Shown: positions 26,082-36,345 of the stretch, piece after piece
How positions within the stretch are numbered: position 1 is the first letter of the stretch
Layout of the letters: each line of letters starts with the position of its first letter
Assembly (NCBI RefSeq): GCF_000334215.1
Contig: NZ_AMQY01000023.1
Location: 186,001 to 250,000, forward strand
DNA length: 64,000 nt
Source: Vreelandella jeotgali Hwa
Lineage (GTDB): Bacteria; Pseudomonadota; Gammaproteobacteria; Pseudomonadales; Halomonadaceae
Reading direction: 5' to 3'
The notes under the pieces: model-generated
What the model was told of the DNA's origin: nothing
Database searches by the model: none
What the model saw: only the letters and a program-made list of their open reading frames with translations
Program-made: the position numbers and the translations under genes

Positions 26082-26169
26082 GATGGAAAGTCAGGATTCC
26101 CCGGCGGGCTCGACGCCGAACGCTTTACGCGGCGGCTCGCCGGGATGACCCATTACCATTCGCTGTTTT

Positions 26170-26247
26170 AAAGACCTATCTCAAGGATCTGTCTCAAAGA
26201 CCTGTCTCAAGGACCTATCTCAAAGACATGTTTCAAAGGTCCATCAG
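26170..26247. repeat. 13-bp tandem array upstream of ilvE
   Basis: Six units in register: AAAGACCTATCTC, AAGGATCTGTCTC, AAAGACCTGTCTC, AAGGACCTATCTC, AAAGACATGTTTC and AAAGGTCCATCAG. The array ends 45 bp before the ilvE ATG in a 211-bp gap. Upstream of it, bases 26095-26145 can fold as a long interrupted GC-rich hairpin, possibly the pepA terminator, although without a T tract. Confidence 0.9.
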
Positions 26248-26292
26248 GATCCCATTTTATACCAGCGTCCGCGCTGGACTTTAGCGGAGACC

Positions 26293-27429
26293 ATGCTCGT
26301 GCCTTCAGATGACCACTTTTCGGACTCGCATTCCGCCGACGCCTTTCATCTTCAGCCGTCCAGCCAGCCCACGGCCGACAGCGCCCGCGACGCTATTTTG
26401 CAGGCGCCCGGCTTCGGTCAGCATTTCAGCGACCACATGGCGCATATCCGCTGGACGCTCGACGACGGCTGGCACGCCCACGGCGTACGCCCCTACGGGC
26501 CGCTGAGCCTGGACCCGGCCGCCGCCGTGCTGCACTACGCCCAGGAAATTTTCGAGGGCATCAAGGCCTACCGCCACGCCGACGGCTCGGTCTGGACCTT
26601 CCGCCCCGAGAAAAACGCCGAGCGCTTTCGCCGCAGCGCCCGCCGTCTGGCGCTGCCGGAGCTTTCCGACGAGGATTTCATTGGCGCCCTGAAAGCGCTG
26701 CTTGCCCAGGATCACGCCTGGGTGCCCACGCCGGCGGACGCCAACGACGAGTGCAGCCTCTACCTGCGGCCGTTCATGATCGCCTCGGAATCCTTTCTGG
26801 GCGTACGGCCGTCCCACGAAGTCGACTTCTACGTTATCGCTTCGCCCGCGGCGGCCTACTTCAAGGGCGGCGTGGAGCCGGTGTCGATCTGGCTGTCCAG
26901 CCACTACAAGCGCGCGGCGCCCGGCGGTACCGGCTTTGCCAAGTGCGGGGGCAACTACGCCGCCTCGCTGGCGGCGCAGAAGGAAGCCTCGGCGCAGGGC
27001 TGCAGCCAGGTGGCGTTTCTCGACGCGGCGGAAAACCACTGGATCGAAGAGCTGGGCGGCATGAACCTGTTCTTTGTGTTCAGCGACGGCCGGCTGGTCA
27101 CCCCGCGCCTCACCGAGACGATTCTCGACGGCGTTACCCGGAACTCCGTGCTGACGCTTGCCGAGGACGAAGGCCTGACACCCGAAGAGCGCCCGGTCAG
27201 CCTGGACGAATGGCGCGCGGGTGCCGAGTCCGGGGACATCACCGAGGTCTTTGCCTGCGGTACGGCGGCGGTGATTACCCCGGTCAGCGAGCTGGTCACC
27301 GAAGACGAGCGCATTCGTCTGAGTGCCGGCGGCGACAACGCCGTGGCCACCAAGCTGCGCACCCGGCTGCTGGACCTGCAGTACGGCCGTCGGGAAGACA
27401 CCCGCGGCTGGCTGACCCGGCTGGTTTAA
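26293..27429 (+). CDS. ilvE: Branched-chain amino acid aminotransferase
   Basis: Fold-type IV PLP aminotransferase (378 residues) that interconverts Val, Leu and Ile with their 2-oxo acids. It belongs to the longer group II BCAT type found in eukaryotes and many bacteria: HYAQEIFEGIKAYR, GSVWTFRPEKNAERF, YLRPFMIASE, and the PLP lysine K217 in GFAKCGGNYAASL, followed by the EELGGMNLFFVF segment. The substrate class is well supported. It sits between pepA and holC, which is not the usual position, with a tandem repeat array in front. Confidence 0.94.
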   Translation: MLVPSDDHFSDSHSADAFHLQPSSQPTADSARDAILQAPGFGQHFSDHMAHIRWTLDDGWHAHGVRPYGPLSLDPAAAVLHYAQEIFEGIKAYRHADGSVWTFRPEKNAERFRRSARRLALPELSDEDFIGALKALLAQDHAWVPTPADANDECSLYLRPFMIASESFLGVRPSHEVDFYVIASPAAAYFKGGVEPVSIWLSSHYKRAAPGGTGFAKCGGNYAASLAAQKEASAQGCSQVAFLDAAENHWIEELGGMNLFFVFSDGRLVTPRLTETILDGVTRNSVLTLAEDEGLTPEERPVSLDEWRAGAESGDITEVFACGTAAVITPVSELVTEDERIRLSAGGDNAVATKLRTRLLDLQYGRREDTRGWLTRLV

Positions 27430-27467
27430 GCGTCCGCCGGCAACACGGCCAGTAAAACGGAGCCCTC

Positions 27468-27911
27468 ATGGCGCGCATCGATTTCTACATTCTGCCGGAC
27501 ACCACCCTGGAAGCGCGCCTGATGTTTGCCTGCAAGCTGGCCGATACCATCTGGCGCAAGGGCTATCGGCTGCACCTGCACTGCGAAGACCGAACGCTTG
27601 CCGAGCAGGCCGATGCGGCGCTCTGGGATTTCCGCCCGGAGGCGTATCTCCCCCATGCGCTGGACGACAGCGACATGGCAGCGGAAGTGCCGGTCACCCT
27701 GGGGTGCGGCGCGCTGCCTGCCCTGCGCGGTCAAACGGCGCTGTTGAACCTGCACCCCGATATCCCCGACGGCGTCGAGCGCTTTGCGCGCGTCGCCGAA
27801 ATCATCAACCAGCACCAGGACGTGCTCATGGCCAAACGCGCCTGCTGGCAGCGCTACAAGGCACTGGGGCATGACGTTGTTCCCCACAAGCTCGGCCGGG
27901 CCGCCGACTGA
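27468..27911 (+). CDS. holC: DNA polymerase III chi subunit HolC
   Basis: A 147-residue subunit that joins the clamp loader to single-stranded-DNA-binding protein. The family pattern ARIDFYILP at the start, ACKLADTIWRKGYRLHLHCED, LWDFRPEAYLPH and ALLNLHPDIPDGVERFARVAEIINQ are all present. It belongs to the conserved pepA-holC-valS neighbourhood, here expanded by two other genes. It is separated from ilvE by 38 bp and from the MFS gene by 23 bp, so these are probably co-transcribed. Confidence 0.94.
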   Translation: MARIDFYILPDTTLEARLMFACKLADTIWRKGYRLHLHCEDRTLAEQADAALWDFRPEAYLPHALDDSDMAAEVPVTLGCGALPALRGQTALLNLHPDIPDGVERFARVAEIINQHQDVLMAKRACWQRYKALGHDVVPHKLGRAAD

Positions 27912-27934
27912 CGCTACGACCACGGGGCCGCTTC

Positions 27935-29113
27935 ATGCTGCAACTGGCACGCTTCCCGCTCGTTACCATTGTTATTGCCCAGCTCTTCGGCACCTCGCTG
28001 TGGTTCAGCGTCAATGGCGTGGGTCAGGCGCTGCAGCAGGCCGTGGGGCTCAATGAAAGCGATCTGGGGCTTTTGACCATCGCCGTTCAAGCGGGTTTTA
28101 TCAGCGGCACCCTGGTTATCGCCACCACCGGGCTGGCCGATCGGATTCGCGCCAGCCGCCTCTTCGCCGCCGCGGCGCTGGCCGGCGCGCTGGTCAACGG
28201 CGCCTTTATTCTCACCGCCCATCACCTGGCTTTCGGCGCGGCGCTGCGCTTTTTGACCGGGCTGTGCCTGGCGGGTATTTATCCGCTGGGCATGAAGCTG
28301 GTGGTCAGCTGGACGCCCCACCAGGCGGGCGCCGCGCTGGGCTGGCTGGTGGGCATGCTGACGCTGGGCACCGCCTCGCCGCACCTGCTGCGCGGACTGA
28401 CGCTGGACCTGCCGTGGCAGTGGCCGCTGCTGCTGTCTTCACTGCTGGCGGTTATCGCCGCCGCGCTGATATTCACCCTGGGAACGGGGCCACATCTGCC
28501 GCGAAAGCCGCCCTCGGGGCCGCCCTGGGCCGCCGCCAACGCTTTCCGGCAGCGTGATTTTCGCGCCGCGGCGCTGGGCTATTTCGGCCATTCCTGGGAG
28601 CTTTACGGCTTCTGGGCGCTGGTGCCGCTGCTGGTGACCCGGGAGCTGGGCCGCCTGAACGGCTCACTCGACGACGTCGCCTGGCTCAGCTTTGGGGTGA
28701 TTGCCCTGGGCACCCCCGGGTGCATTCTCGCCGGTCGCGCCAGCCGGCGCTTCGGCAGCGCGGCGGTAGCCCGAGTGGCGCTGGCCATTTCCGGGTCGCT
28801 CTGCCTGGTCTACCCCTTGCTCAGCGCCGCCCCGCCGCCGCTGCTGCTGGCGCTACTCGGCGTCTGGGGCCTGAGCGTCATCGCCGACTCGGCGCAGTTT
28901 TCCGCGCTGGCGTCGCAAAGCGCGCCGCCGGACCGTCTCGGGGCCGCCCTCGCCGGCATGAACGCCATCGGCTTTGCCCTGACTATTCCCGCTATCGCGC
29001 TGGTAACCACGCAGTGGGCCGATCACGGCCCGGCGGTGCTCTGGTGGCTGCTGCCCGGCCCGGTTTTCGGGCTTGTCGCCATGCGCGGCAGCGGCCGACG
29101 CAGCCAGGCCTGA
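27935..29113 (+). CDS. Major facilitator superfamily transporter
   Basis: A 392-residue inner-membrane carrier with about twelve hydrophobic helices in two halves joined by a loop near residues 190-205 (PHLPRKPPSGPPW). The first helix FGTSLWFSVNGVG and the loop LADRIRASRLF between helices 2 and 3 fit MFS motif A. The substrate cannot be predicted. The ribosome site is weak (GGGG). It lies between holC and valS and is not a usual member of that cluster. Confidence 0.85.
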   Translation: MLQLARFPLVTIVIAQLFGTSLWFSVNGVGQALQQAVGLNESDLGLLTIAVQAGFISGTLVIATTGLADRIRASRLFAAAALAGALVNGAFILTAHHLAFGAALRFLTGLCLAGIYPLGMKLVVSWTPHQAGAALGWLVGMLTLGTASPHLLRGLTLDLPWQWPLLLSSLLAVIAAALIFTLGTGPHLPRKPPSGPPWAAANAFRQRDFRAAALGYFGHSWELYGFWALVPLLVTRELGRLNGSLDDVAWLSFGVIALGTPGCILAGRASRRFGSAAVARVALAISGSLCLVYPLLSAAPPPLLLALLGVWGLSVIADSAQFSALASQSAPPDRLGAALAGMNAIGFALTIPAIALVTTQWADHGPAVLWWLLPGPVFGLVAMRGSGRRSQA

Positions 29114-29219
29114 CGCACGCCCGCCTCAGGGGTTATACTCGTCCCCATTTTGCGCTTTCTGCCCAACGACATGAATGCGGTGCCCGCTTCGGCGCGGCAT
29201 CCTTGCTGTGAGTGATTCC

Positions 29220-32120
29220 ATGGAAAAGACCTACCAACCCGAAAGCATCGAAGCCCGCTGGTACCAGCGCTGGGAAGCCGACAACCGCTTTGCGCCCTCC
29301 GGCAGCGGCGCGCCGTTTTCCATGATGATCCCGCCGCCCAATATCACCGGCAGCCTGCACATGGGCCATGCGTTTCAGGACACCATCATGGACACCCTGA
29401 CTCGCTACAAGCGCATGCAGGGCAACAACACCCTATGGCAGATCGGCACCGACCACGCGGGTATCGCGACGCAAATGCTGGTGGAGCGCAAGCTCGCCGC
29501 CGAGGAGGGCAAAACCCGCCACGACCTCGGTCGCGACGCTTTCATGGACAAGGTGTGGGAATGGAAGGAAGAGTCCGGCGACCACATCACCCGCCAGCTG
29601 CGCCGCATGGGCGCCAGCGTCGACTGGTCGCGGGAGCGCTTTACCATGGACGACGGCTTCTATAAAGCCGTTCAGGAAGTCTTTGTCCGCCTGCACGAAG
29701 ACAACCTGATCTACCGCGGCAAGCGACTGGTCAACTGGGACCCGACGCTGCACACCGCGATTTCCGATCTGGAAGTGGAAAACCGCGACCAGCAGGGCAG
29801 TTTCTGGCACTTCCGCTATCCGTTGGCCGACGGCGTCAAAACCGACGACGGCCAGGACCATCTGGTGGTCGCTACCACCCGCCCGGAAACCCTGCTGGGC
29901 GACACCGGCGTAGCGGTTAACCCGGAAGATCCGCGTTACGCCTCGCTAGTCGGCAAGTTCATCGAGCTGCCGCTGGTAGGCCGGCGCATCCCCATCGTCG
30001 CCGACGAGCACGCCGACATGGACAAGGGCTCGGGCTGCGTGAAAATCACCCCGGCCCACGACTTCAACGACTACGAAGTCGGCAAGCGCCAGAACCATCT
30101 GCTGATCAACGTCTTCTCCCAGGACGCCACCGTCCTCGAGAACGCCGAGATCTACAACCTCAAGGGCCAGGCTCAGCCCGACGAAGATGCAAGCCTGCCC
30201 GCCAAATACGCCCGCCTCGACCGCTTTGAAGCGCGCAAGCTGATCGTCGACGACATGGACGCCGCCGGACTGTTGCAGGAAGTCGAGACGGTCAACAACA
30301 CCATGCCCTTTGGCGACCGCTCGGGTGACATCATCGAGCCGCTGCTCACCGACCAGTGGTTCGTCGCCGTGGACGAACTCGCCCGCCCGGCGATCAAGGC
30401 GGTGGAAGACGGTGATATCGAGTTTGTGCCCAAAAACTACGAGAACATGTACTTCTCGTGGATGCGCGACCTCCAGGACTGGTGCATCTCGCGCCAGCTA
30501 TGGTGGGGCCACCGCATCCCCGCTTGGTACGACGAGAACGGCAATGTGTATGTCGCCCGCACCGAGGAAGAAGCGCGGGAAAAACACAACATCGCCGCCG
30601 ACGTGGCGCTGACCCAGGACGACGACGTTCTCGATACCTGGTTCAGCTCGGCGCTGTGGACGTTTGGCACGCTTGGCTGGCCCGAGCAGACCGAAGAGCT
30701 TGCCACCTTCCACCCCACCAGCGTGCTGGTCACGGGCTTTGACATCATTTTCTTCTGGGTCGCGCGGATGATCATGATGACGCTCAAGTTCACCGGCGAT
30801 GTGCCGTTCAAGACGGTTTACGTCCACGGGCTGGTACGCGACGGTCAGGGCAACAAGATGTCCAAGTCCAAGGGCAACGTGCTTGACCCCATCGATCTGA
30901 TCGACGGCATTAGCCTCGATGACCTGGTGGAAAAGCGCACCGGCAACATGATGCAGCCGCAGAAGGCCAAGGCCATCGCCAAGGCGACCCGCGCCGAGTT
31001 CAAGGACGGCATCGAGCCCCACGGCACCGACGCGCTGCGCTTTACTTTTCTTTCCCAGGCGACCACCGGGCGCGACATCAAGTTCGACATGAGCCGGCTC
31101 GACGGCTACCGCAACTTCTGCAACAAGCTGTGGAACGCCTCGCGCTACGTGCTGATGAATGCCGATGGCGAAGACTGCGGCCAGGTTTCTCCAGAGCAAG
31201 GCGGCGGCGACGTCATCCTGTCGCTGGCCGACCGCTGGATTCTCTCGGCGCTGCAAAAAACTGCGGCCAGCGTCACCCGCTACATCGACGACTACCGCTT
31301 CGACCACGCCTCCCAGGCGCTTTACGACTTCGTCTGGAATGAATACTGCGACTGGTACCTGGAGCTATCGAAGCCGGTATTGTGGGAAGAGGCAGAAGGC
31401 ATGTCGTCGGTCGCGGCAGCCGAGCTTGTAAAACGCAAGCGCGGCACCCGTCAGACGCTGGTCCGCGTGCTCGAAGCCGTGCTGCGCCTGGCCCACCCGA
31501 TGATGCCCTACATCTCGGAGGAGATCTGGCAGCGCGTGGCGCCGCTTGCCGGCACGCTTTCGGATACCCAGGCAGGCGAAAGCGACTCGATCATGGCCAA
31601 AGCCTGGCCCGAGGCCGACGAGCGCCTGATCGACGACAGCGCCAGCCGAAATATCGAATGGCTCAAGGGCGTCATCGTCGCGGTGCGCAACGTCCGCGCC
31701 GAGATGAACATCGCCCCGGGCAAGCAGATCGACGTGCTGCTGACCAAGGGCAGCGCCGAGGACGCCGAGCGGCTAGAGCAAAACCGTCCCTTCCTGATGA
31801 AGCTGGCCAAGCTGGAAAGCGCGGCCTGGCTGGATAACCCCGGTGACGCACCGCTGTCGGCCACCCAACTGGTGGGCGATATGGAAGTGCTGGTGCCCAT
31901 GGCCGGGCTGATCGACAAGGACGCCGAGCTTGCCCGGCTGCAAAAGGAAATCGACAAGCACGACAAGCAGATCGGCGCCGTCGAGAAAAAACTCGGCAAC
32001 GAGAGCTTTACCGCCAAGGCGCCCAAAGCCGTGGTCGACAAGGAACGCGGCAAGCTTGCCGAAGCGCAGTCGGCGCGCGCTCTGCTGGAAGAGCAGCGCC
32101 AAAAGATTGCCGCGCTATAG
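29220..32120 (+). CDS. valS: Valyl-tRNA synthetase ValS
   Basis: Class I aminoacyl-tRNA synthetase, 966 residues (E. coli 951). The HIGH-type motif is [15 protein letters not shown] near residue 42, the editing (CP1) domain contains the [13 protein letters not shown] segment, the second signature is [13 protein letters not shown] near residue 545, and the C-terminal coiled coil starts with [18 protein letters not shown]. The start ATG at 29220 matches family proteins but has no strong ribosome site; an upstream in-frame extension is not supported. A terminator follows 28 bp after the stop. Confidence 0.97.
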   Translation: MEKTYQPESIEARWYQRWEADNRFAPSGSGAPFSMMIPPPNITGSLHMGHAFQDTIMDTLTRYKRMQGNNTLWQIGTDHAGIATQMLVERKLAAEEGKTRHDLGRDAFMDKVWEWKEESGDHITRQLRRMGASVDWSRERFTMDDGFYKAVQEVFVRLHEDNLIYRGKRLVNWDPTLHTAISDLEVENRDQQGSFWHFRYPLADGVKTDDGQDHLVVATTRPETLLGDTGVAVNPEDPRYASLVGKFIELPLVGRRIPIVADEHADMDKGSGCVKITPAHDFNDYEVGKRQNHLLINVFSQDATVLENAEIYNLKGQAQPDEDASLPAKYARLDRFEARKLIVDDMDAAGLLQEVETVNNTMPFGDRSGDIIEPLLTDQWFVAVDELARPAIKAVEDGDIEFVPKNYENMYFSWMRDLQDWCISRQLWWGHRIPAWYDENGNVYVARTEEEAREKHNIAADVALTQDDDVLDTWFSSALWTFGTLGWPEQTEELATFHPTSVLVTGFDIIFFWVARMIMMTLKFTGDVPFKTVYVHGLVRDGQGNKMSKSKGNVLDPIDLIDGISLDDLVEKRTGNMMQPQKAKAIAKATRAEFKDGIEPHGTDALRFTFLSQATTGRDIKFDMSRLDGYRNFCNKLWNASRYVLMNADGEDCGQVSPEQGGGDVILSLADRWILSALQKTAASVTRYIDDYRFDHASQALYDFVWNEYCDWYLELSKPVLWEEAEGMSSVAAAELVKRKRGTRQTLVRVLEAVLRLAHPMMPYISEEIWQRVAPLAGTLSDTQAGESDSIMAKAWPEADERLIDDSASRNIEWLKGVIVAVRNVRAEMNIAPGKQIDVLLTKGSAEDAERLEQNRPFLMKLAKLESAAWLDNPGDAPLSATQLVGDMEVLVPMAGLIDKDAELARLQKEIDKHDKQIGAVEKKLGNESFTAKAPKAVVDKERGKLAEAQSARALLEEQRQKIAAL

Positions 32121-32148
32121 CACCAACGCCGACTTCATGACCCTCACC

Positions 32149-32173
32149 ACGCCCGCCACGCGCGGGCGTTTTG
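32149..32173 (+). terminator. Rho-independent terminator after valS
   Basis: Eight-base-pair stem ACGCCCGC/GCGGGCGT with a five-base loop, followed by TTTT. Confidence 0.85.
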
Positions 32174-32330
32174 CTGAGCGTTGAAAGCCGGCGGTTCAAC
32201 CCGGTAGGCTTTTCCGTGTATACTTCGTAAAACTTTTGTACTAAATTTTCCGACCGCATACGGCTCTCGTCAAACGTTTACCCGATGCCAGAAAGCGTAA
32301 AAACCACCGCCCCGGAGCCAAGGAGCGCTC

Positions 32331-33371
32331 ATGCCTATCGCCCTCGCCCCGCTTGAGGCCGCCCTGCACCACGCCGGCATCGACTACCGCTCGCTGGCGC
32401 CCATGGCGGATACCGGGCTGGCCCACGACCACGTCTGGCTGTACCGCGACGACGGCGACCGGGTAGCCCGACTGCCCAAGCAAAGCCAGATGAACCTGGC
32501 ACCGGAAACCAATCTGGCCTACCAGGCCGCCTGCTACCGCCGCACGGCGGCAAGCGGCCACACGCCGCAGCTGGAAGCGGTACTGCAACCCGGTAACGAT
32601 CTGCCCCGGGGCGGGCTGGTGGTTGAGGCTATTCGCGGCCGGCCGGCGCAGCTACCCGACGACCTGCCGCACATCAGCCAGGCGCTGGCCGCTATTCACC
32701 GCCTGGCGCTGCCGCCCGTGAGCCAGCGGGAGCCGCTTCTCGCGCCGGAAGACCCGTGGCACGCCATGCGCCGCGAAATCGCCGAACAGGTCGACTTTGT
32801 CGACACGGCCCGGCTGCCCGACGCCGTCAGCCGGCGCATTTACGCCGCGTTGGACACCTTGCCTGCCAGGCTGGACGACTCCGTCACCAGCCTGATCAGC
32901 TTTGATGCCCACCCGGGCAACTTCCTCATCGACGAGCGCGGGCGCGCGGTATTGGTGGACCTGGAGAAATGCCGCTACGGCCTGGCCGGTTTTGATCTGG
33001 CCCACGCCAGTCTCTACACCTCGACCACCTGGGATGTGAATAGCCGCGCGGTGCTTGAGCCGCAGCAGGTCGCCGACTTTTACCGCCACTGGCAGCGCGC
33101 CATGGGCGATACGACGGACGGCGACGCGGCCACGTTGCTGGCCTGCCGCCGCGCCATGTGGCTATGGTCGCTGACCTGGTGCGCCAAGTGGCGTACCCAG
33201 TACCTACAGGAAAGCGATGCCAACCATGGCGGCGAAGACTGGTCGGCGGAGCTTAGCGACCCGGCGCTGATTGAACACGTGCGCGAGCGCGTCGAGCACT
33301 ATCTGTCGTTGGACGCCATCGAACACGTGGAAGCCGAGTTTGCCTACCTCGAAGACGCGCTCACCGCCTAG
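32331..33371 (+). CDS. APH-like phosphotransferase (choline/thiamine kinase type)
   Basis: A 346-residue protein with the aminoglycoside-phosphotransferase fold. The catalytic loop SFDAHPGNFLID near residue 190 carries the base aspartate and Asn, and VLVDLEKCRYG near 206 supplies the metal-binding aspartate (DLE in place of DxE). GGLVVEAIRGRPAQLP near residue 88 is the nucleotide hinge region. The substrate is unknown; small hydroxylated compounds such as choline or thiamine are typical. It starts with a clear AAGGAG site and leads the overlapping cluster up to 41010, 26 bp before the ynjB-like gene. Confidence 0.75.
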   Translation: MPIALAPLEAALHHAGIDYRSLAPMADTGLAHDHVWLYRDDGDRVARLPKQSQMNLAPETNLAYQAACYRRTAASGHTPQLEAVLQPGNDLPRGGLVVEAIRGRPAQLPDDLPHISQALAAIHRLALPPVSQREPLLAPEDPWHAMRREIAEQVDFVDTARLPDAVSRRIYAALDTLPARLDDSVTSLISFDAHPGNFLIDERGRAVLVDLEKCRYGLAGFDLAHASLYTSTTWDVNSRAVLEPQQVADFYRHWQRAMGDTTDGDAATLLACRRAMWLWSLTWCAKWRTQYLQESDANHGGEDWSAELSDPALIEHVRERVEHYLSLDAIEHVEAEFAYLEDALTA

Positions 33372-33397
33372 CCGCATACCGACACAAGGATACCGCC

Positions 33398-34633
33398 ATG
33401 CCCCGCCCGTACCGCCGGACCGCACTGCTGAGTGCCGGCCTCACGTTAGCTCTGTCGCTACCCGCCGCCGCGCAGCCCAAGATTGACGACTGGGACGCCG
33501 TGCTGAAGCGCGCCGAAGGCCAGACCGTCTACTGGAATGCCTGGGGCGGCGACTCGCGCACCAACCGCTATATCGACTGGGTGGCCGGGCAGATGCAGGA
33601 GCGTTTCGACGTCGAGGTGGAACACGTCAAGCTGGAAGACGCCAGCAGCGCCGTCTCGCGGGTGCTGGCGGAAAAGCAGGCGGGCAACGACGCCGACGGC
33701 AGCATCGATGCCATCTGGATCAACGGCGAAAACTTCGCCGCCATGCGCGAGCATGACCTGCTGTTTGGCCCCTTTGCCGAGTCGCTGCCCCACTTCGCGT
33801 TGACCAACCCGGCAGACAACCCCGAAGTGGTCACCGACTTCACCCTGCCCGTTGAGGGCCATGAATCCCCCTGGGGCCGCGCACAGATCACCTTTTATTA
33901 CGACAGCCAGGCCGCCGGGTTTGGCACGAGACAAACGCCGCCGGGCACCATGCACGAGCTGCTCGACTGGGCGCGGGAAACCCCCGGACGCTTTACCTAC
34001 CCGCGCATCCCCGACTTCACCGGCAGCACCTTTTTGAAGCAGGCGCTGATTGAGCTTACCGACCAGGACGAAGCGCTCTACCAGCCGGTGTCCGAAAGCG
34101 ACTTTGACGCCGTCACCGCGCCGCTGTGGGACTATCTGGATAAGCTGCACCCGCACCTGTGGCGCAAGGGCGAAAGCTTCCCCGCCTCGGGGCCCAGGCT
34201 ACGCACCCTGATGAGCGACGGCGAGCTGGACCTGGCGTTCTCGTTCTACCCCACCGACGCCGCCGTGGCGGTGAAGGAATACCAGCTGCCGCCGAGCGTG
34301 CGCAGCTACGTGCTCGACGGCGGCACCCTGGGCAACGTGCACTTTGTGGCGATTCCCTACAATTCGCCGCACAAGGCCGGCGCCATGGCGCTGGCCAACT
34401 TTTTACTCTCGCCGGCGGCCCAGGCGAAAAAGCAGTCGCTGGACTACTGGGGCGATCGCACCGTGCTGGACGTAAGCCGGCTGAGCGAGGCGCAGCGGGC
34501 GCTGTTCGAGACGCAGAACGACAACCCGGCGCTGCCCCCGGCCGACGCCTTCGACAACACCCTGGCCGAGCCGCACCCCAGCTGGATGACCGCGCTGCAG
34601 GATGCCTGGCTTGAGCGCTACGGAGCTCAATAA
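33398..34633 (+). CDS. ynjB: YnjB-like periplasmic solute-binding protein
   Basis: A 411-residue ABC transporter binding protein with a signal peptide ending LPAAAQ (about residues 1-27). The mature start WDAVLKRAEGQTVYWNAWGGD and the later DAIWINGENFAAMRE and SFYPTDAAVAVKE segments match the YnjB family (COG4134). The substrate is not established for this family. The permease gene follows by two bases. No ATP-binding subunit gene (ynjD) occurs anywhere in the cluster. Confidence 0.85.
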   Translation: MPRPYRRTALLSAGLTLALSLPAAAQPKIDDWDAVLKRAEGQTVYWNAWGGDSRTNRYIDWVAGQMQERFDVEVEHVKLEDASSAVSRVLAEKQAGNDADGSIDAIWINGENFAAMREHDLLFGPFAESLPHFALTNPADNPEVVTDFTLPVEGHESPWGRAQITFYYDSQAAGFGTRQTPPGTMHELLDWARETPGRFTYPRIPDFTGSTFLKQALIELTDQDEALYQPVSESDFDAVTAPLWDYLDKLHPHLWRKGESFPASGPRLRTLMSDGELDLAFSFYPTDAAVAVKEYQLPPSVRSYVLDGGTLGNVHFVAIPYNSPHKAGAMALANFLLSPAAQAKKQSLDYWGDRTVLDVSRLSEAQRALFETQNDNPALPPADAFDNTLAEPHPSWMTALQDAWLERYGAQ

Positions 34634-34635
34634 GC

Positions 34636-36345
34636 ATGCTGCGGCTGGCACCCCTCCTGGTCATTGCCCTGCTGACGCTGCCGGTGGCGGCGGGGCTTGC
34701 CATGATTGCGCTGCCGGCCTTTGGCTACCTGCCGGTGCTCGGCGGCGACACGTTCAGCCTGGCGCCCTGGCAGGAACTGTTTGCCCAGCCGGGGCTATGG
34801 CGTTCGGCCGCGCTGAGCCTGGCAAGCGGGCTTATCACCCCGGCCGTGGCGCTGGTTGCCGTGGTGCTGTTTCTCGCCGCCGCGCAAAACGGCCGCCTGG
34901 CCCGGGGCGTACGCCGGCTGATCTCGCCGCTGTTGGCCATTCCCCACGCCGCGCTGGGCTTTGGCCTGGCGTTTTTAATCGCGCCGTCGGGGCTCGCCAT
35001 GCGCGCTGCCTCGCCCTGGCTGACCGGTGCCGAACGGCCGCCGGACGCGCTGATCGTCAACGATCCGCTGGGGCTTTCACTGATGGCGGGGCTGATACTC
35101 AAGGAAATCCCCTTTCTGCTGCTGATGAGCCTAGCCGCGCTGAATCAGCTCAGACCGGAAAAGCACGTCGAGATCGCCCGGTCGCTGGGCTACGCACCGA
35201 CGACCGGCTGGCTGAAAACCGTGCTGCCCGGGCTTTATCCGCTTATTCGGCTGCCGCTGTACGCCGTTATCGCCTACGCCAGCGCCAACGTGGATATGGC
35301 GCTGATTTTGGGCCCGTCGCTGCCGCCGCCGCTTGCGGTATCCATTCTTGAATGGTTCAACGACCCGGATCTCAACCGGCGCTTTATGGCCTCGGCGGCG
35401 GCGATGATGCAGCTGGGCGTCACGCTTACCGCCCTGGGGCTCTGGTGGCTGGGCGAGCGGCTCACCGCATATACGCTGCGCCCCTGGCTCAGCGCCGGCG
35501 GCCGCCAGCGTGGCGAGCGCGTGCTGACGTTGACCGGTCGCACGCTGCTGACCGGCGCGGGACTTGTCGCTCTCGCGGCACTGGCCGGGCTGGTGATATT
35601 TTCCGTGGCCGGCTTCTGGCGCTTTCCCGACGCCCTGCCGCAAGGCTTTACCCTGGATCACTGGCAGCGCTTTACCCCGATGCTGGGTGAGGCGCTTGGC
35701 AGCACCGCGACCATTGGGCTGGTCGCTACGCTGGTGGCGACGCTTCTGGTGCTGGCCGTGCTGGAAAACGAACACCGCCGACATATTCGTCCGGCGCGGG
35801 CGCTGTGGCTTTTGTACCTGCCGCTGATCGTGCCGCAGATTGCGTTTCTCTTCGGCCTGGTGGTGGCCGCCGAGAGCGCCGGCATTGCCCCCCAGATGGG
35901 GCTGGTAATTGCCGGACACCTGCTGTTTGTGCTGCCCTATGTGTACCTGTCGCTTGCCGAGGCCTACCGCCGGCTGGACCCGCGCTGGCTGGAAATCGCA
36001 CGCTCGCTGGGCGTAACGCGCAATGCCGCGTTCTGGCGGGTGCGCCTGCCGCTGCTCGCCGCGCCGCTGCTAACGGCGTTTGCCGTGGGACTTGCCATCA
36101 GCATTGGCCAGTATCTGCCCACCCGGCTACTCGGCGCGGGCCGCGTGGAAACCGTGACCACCGAGGCGGTAGCGCTGGCCTCCGGCGGCAACAGGCGGCT
36201 GATCAGCGTCTGGGCGCTGGTTCAGGCGCTGCTGCCGCTGGCGGGCTTTATGCTGGCCGCCACGCTGCCGACGCTGTTTACCGCGCCCCGGCATCGCCCG
36301 CGATGCGCCAAATCCACTCCGCAAAAGGACGCAACGCTTGCCTGA
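34636..36345 (+). CDS. ynjC: YnjC-like double ABC permease
   Basis: A 569-residue inner-membrane protein containing two binding-protein-dependent permease domains in tandem, so a single chain can form the whole channel. Coupling (EAA-like) loops are visible at LRPEKHVEIARSLGYAP (about residue 172) and RRLDPRWLEIARSLGVTRN (about 445). The arrangement equals E. coli YnjC (511 residues). It works with the YnjB-like binding protein just upstream. The partner ATPase expected as ynjD is missing, since the next gene, overlapping by eight bases, is a glycosyltransferase. Confidence 0.87.
   Translation: MLRLAPLLVIALLTLPVAAGLAMIALPAFGYLPVLGGDTFSLAPWQELFAQPGLWRSAALSLASGLITPAVALVAVVLFLAAAQNGRLARGVRRLISPLLAIPHAALGFGLAFLIAPSGLAMRAASPWLTGAERPPDALIVNDPLGLSLMAGLILKEIPFLLLMSLAALNQLRPEKHVEIARSLGYAPTTGWLKTVLPGLYPLIRLPLYAVIAYASANVDMALILGPSLPPPLAVSILEWFNDPDLNRRFMASAAAMMQLGVTLTALGLWWLGERLTAYTLRPWLSAGGRQRGERVLTLTGRTLLTGAGLVALAALAGLVIFSVAGFWRFPDALPQGFTLDHWQRFTPMLGEALGSTATIGLVATLVATLLVLAVLENEHRRHIRPARALWLLYLPLIVPQIAFLFGLVVAAESAGIAPQMGLVIAGHLLFVLPYVYLSLAEAYRRLDPRWLEIARSLGVTRNAAFWRVRLPLLAAPLLTAFAVGLAISIGQYLPTRLLGAGRVETVTTEAVALASGGNRRLISVWALVQALLPLAGFMLAATLPTLFTAPRHRPRCAKSTPQKDATLA

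Noticed and set aside
5391..26247. Repeat arrays considered as CRISPR
   Set aside because: Units are 7-15 bp, contiguous and without unique spacers, and no cas genes are present.
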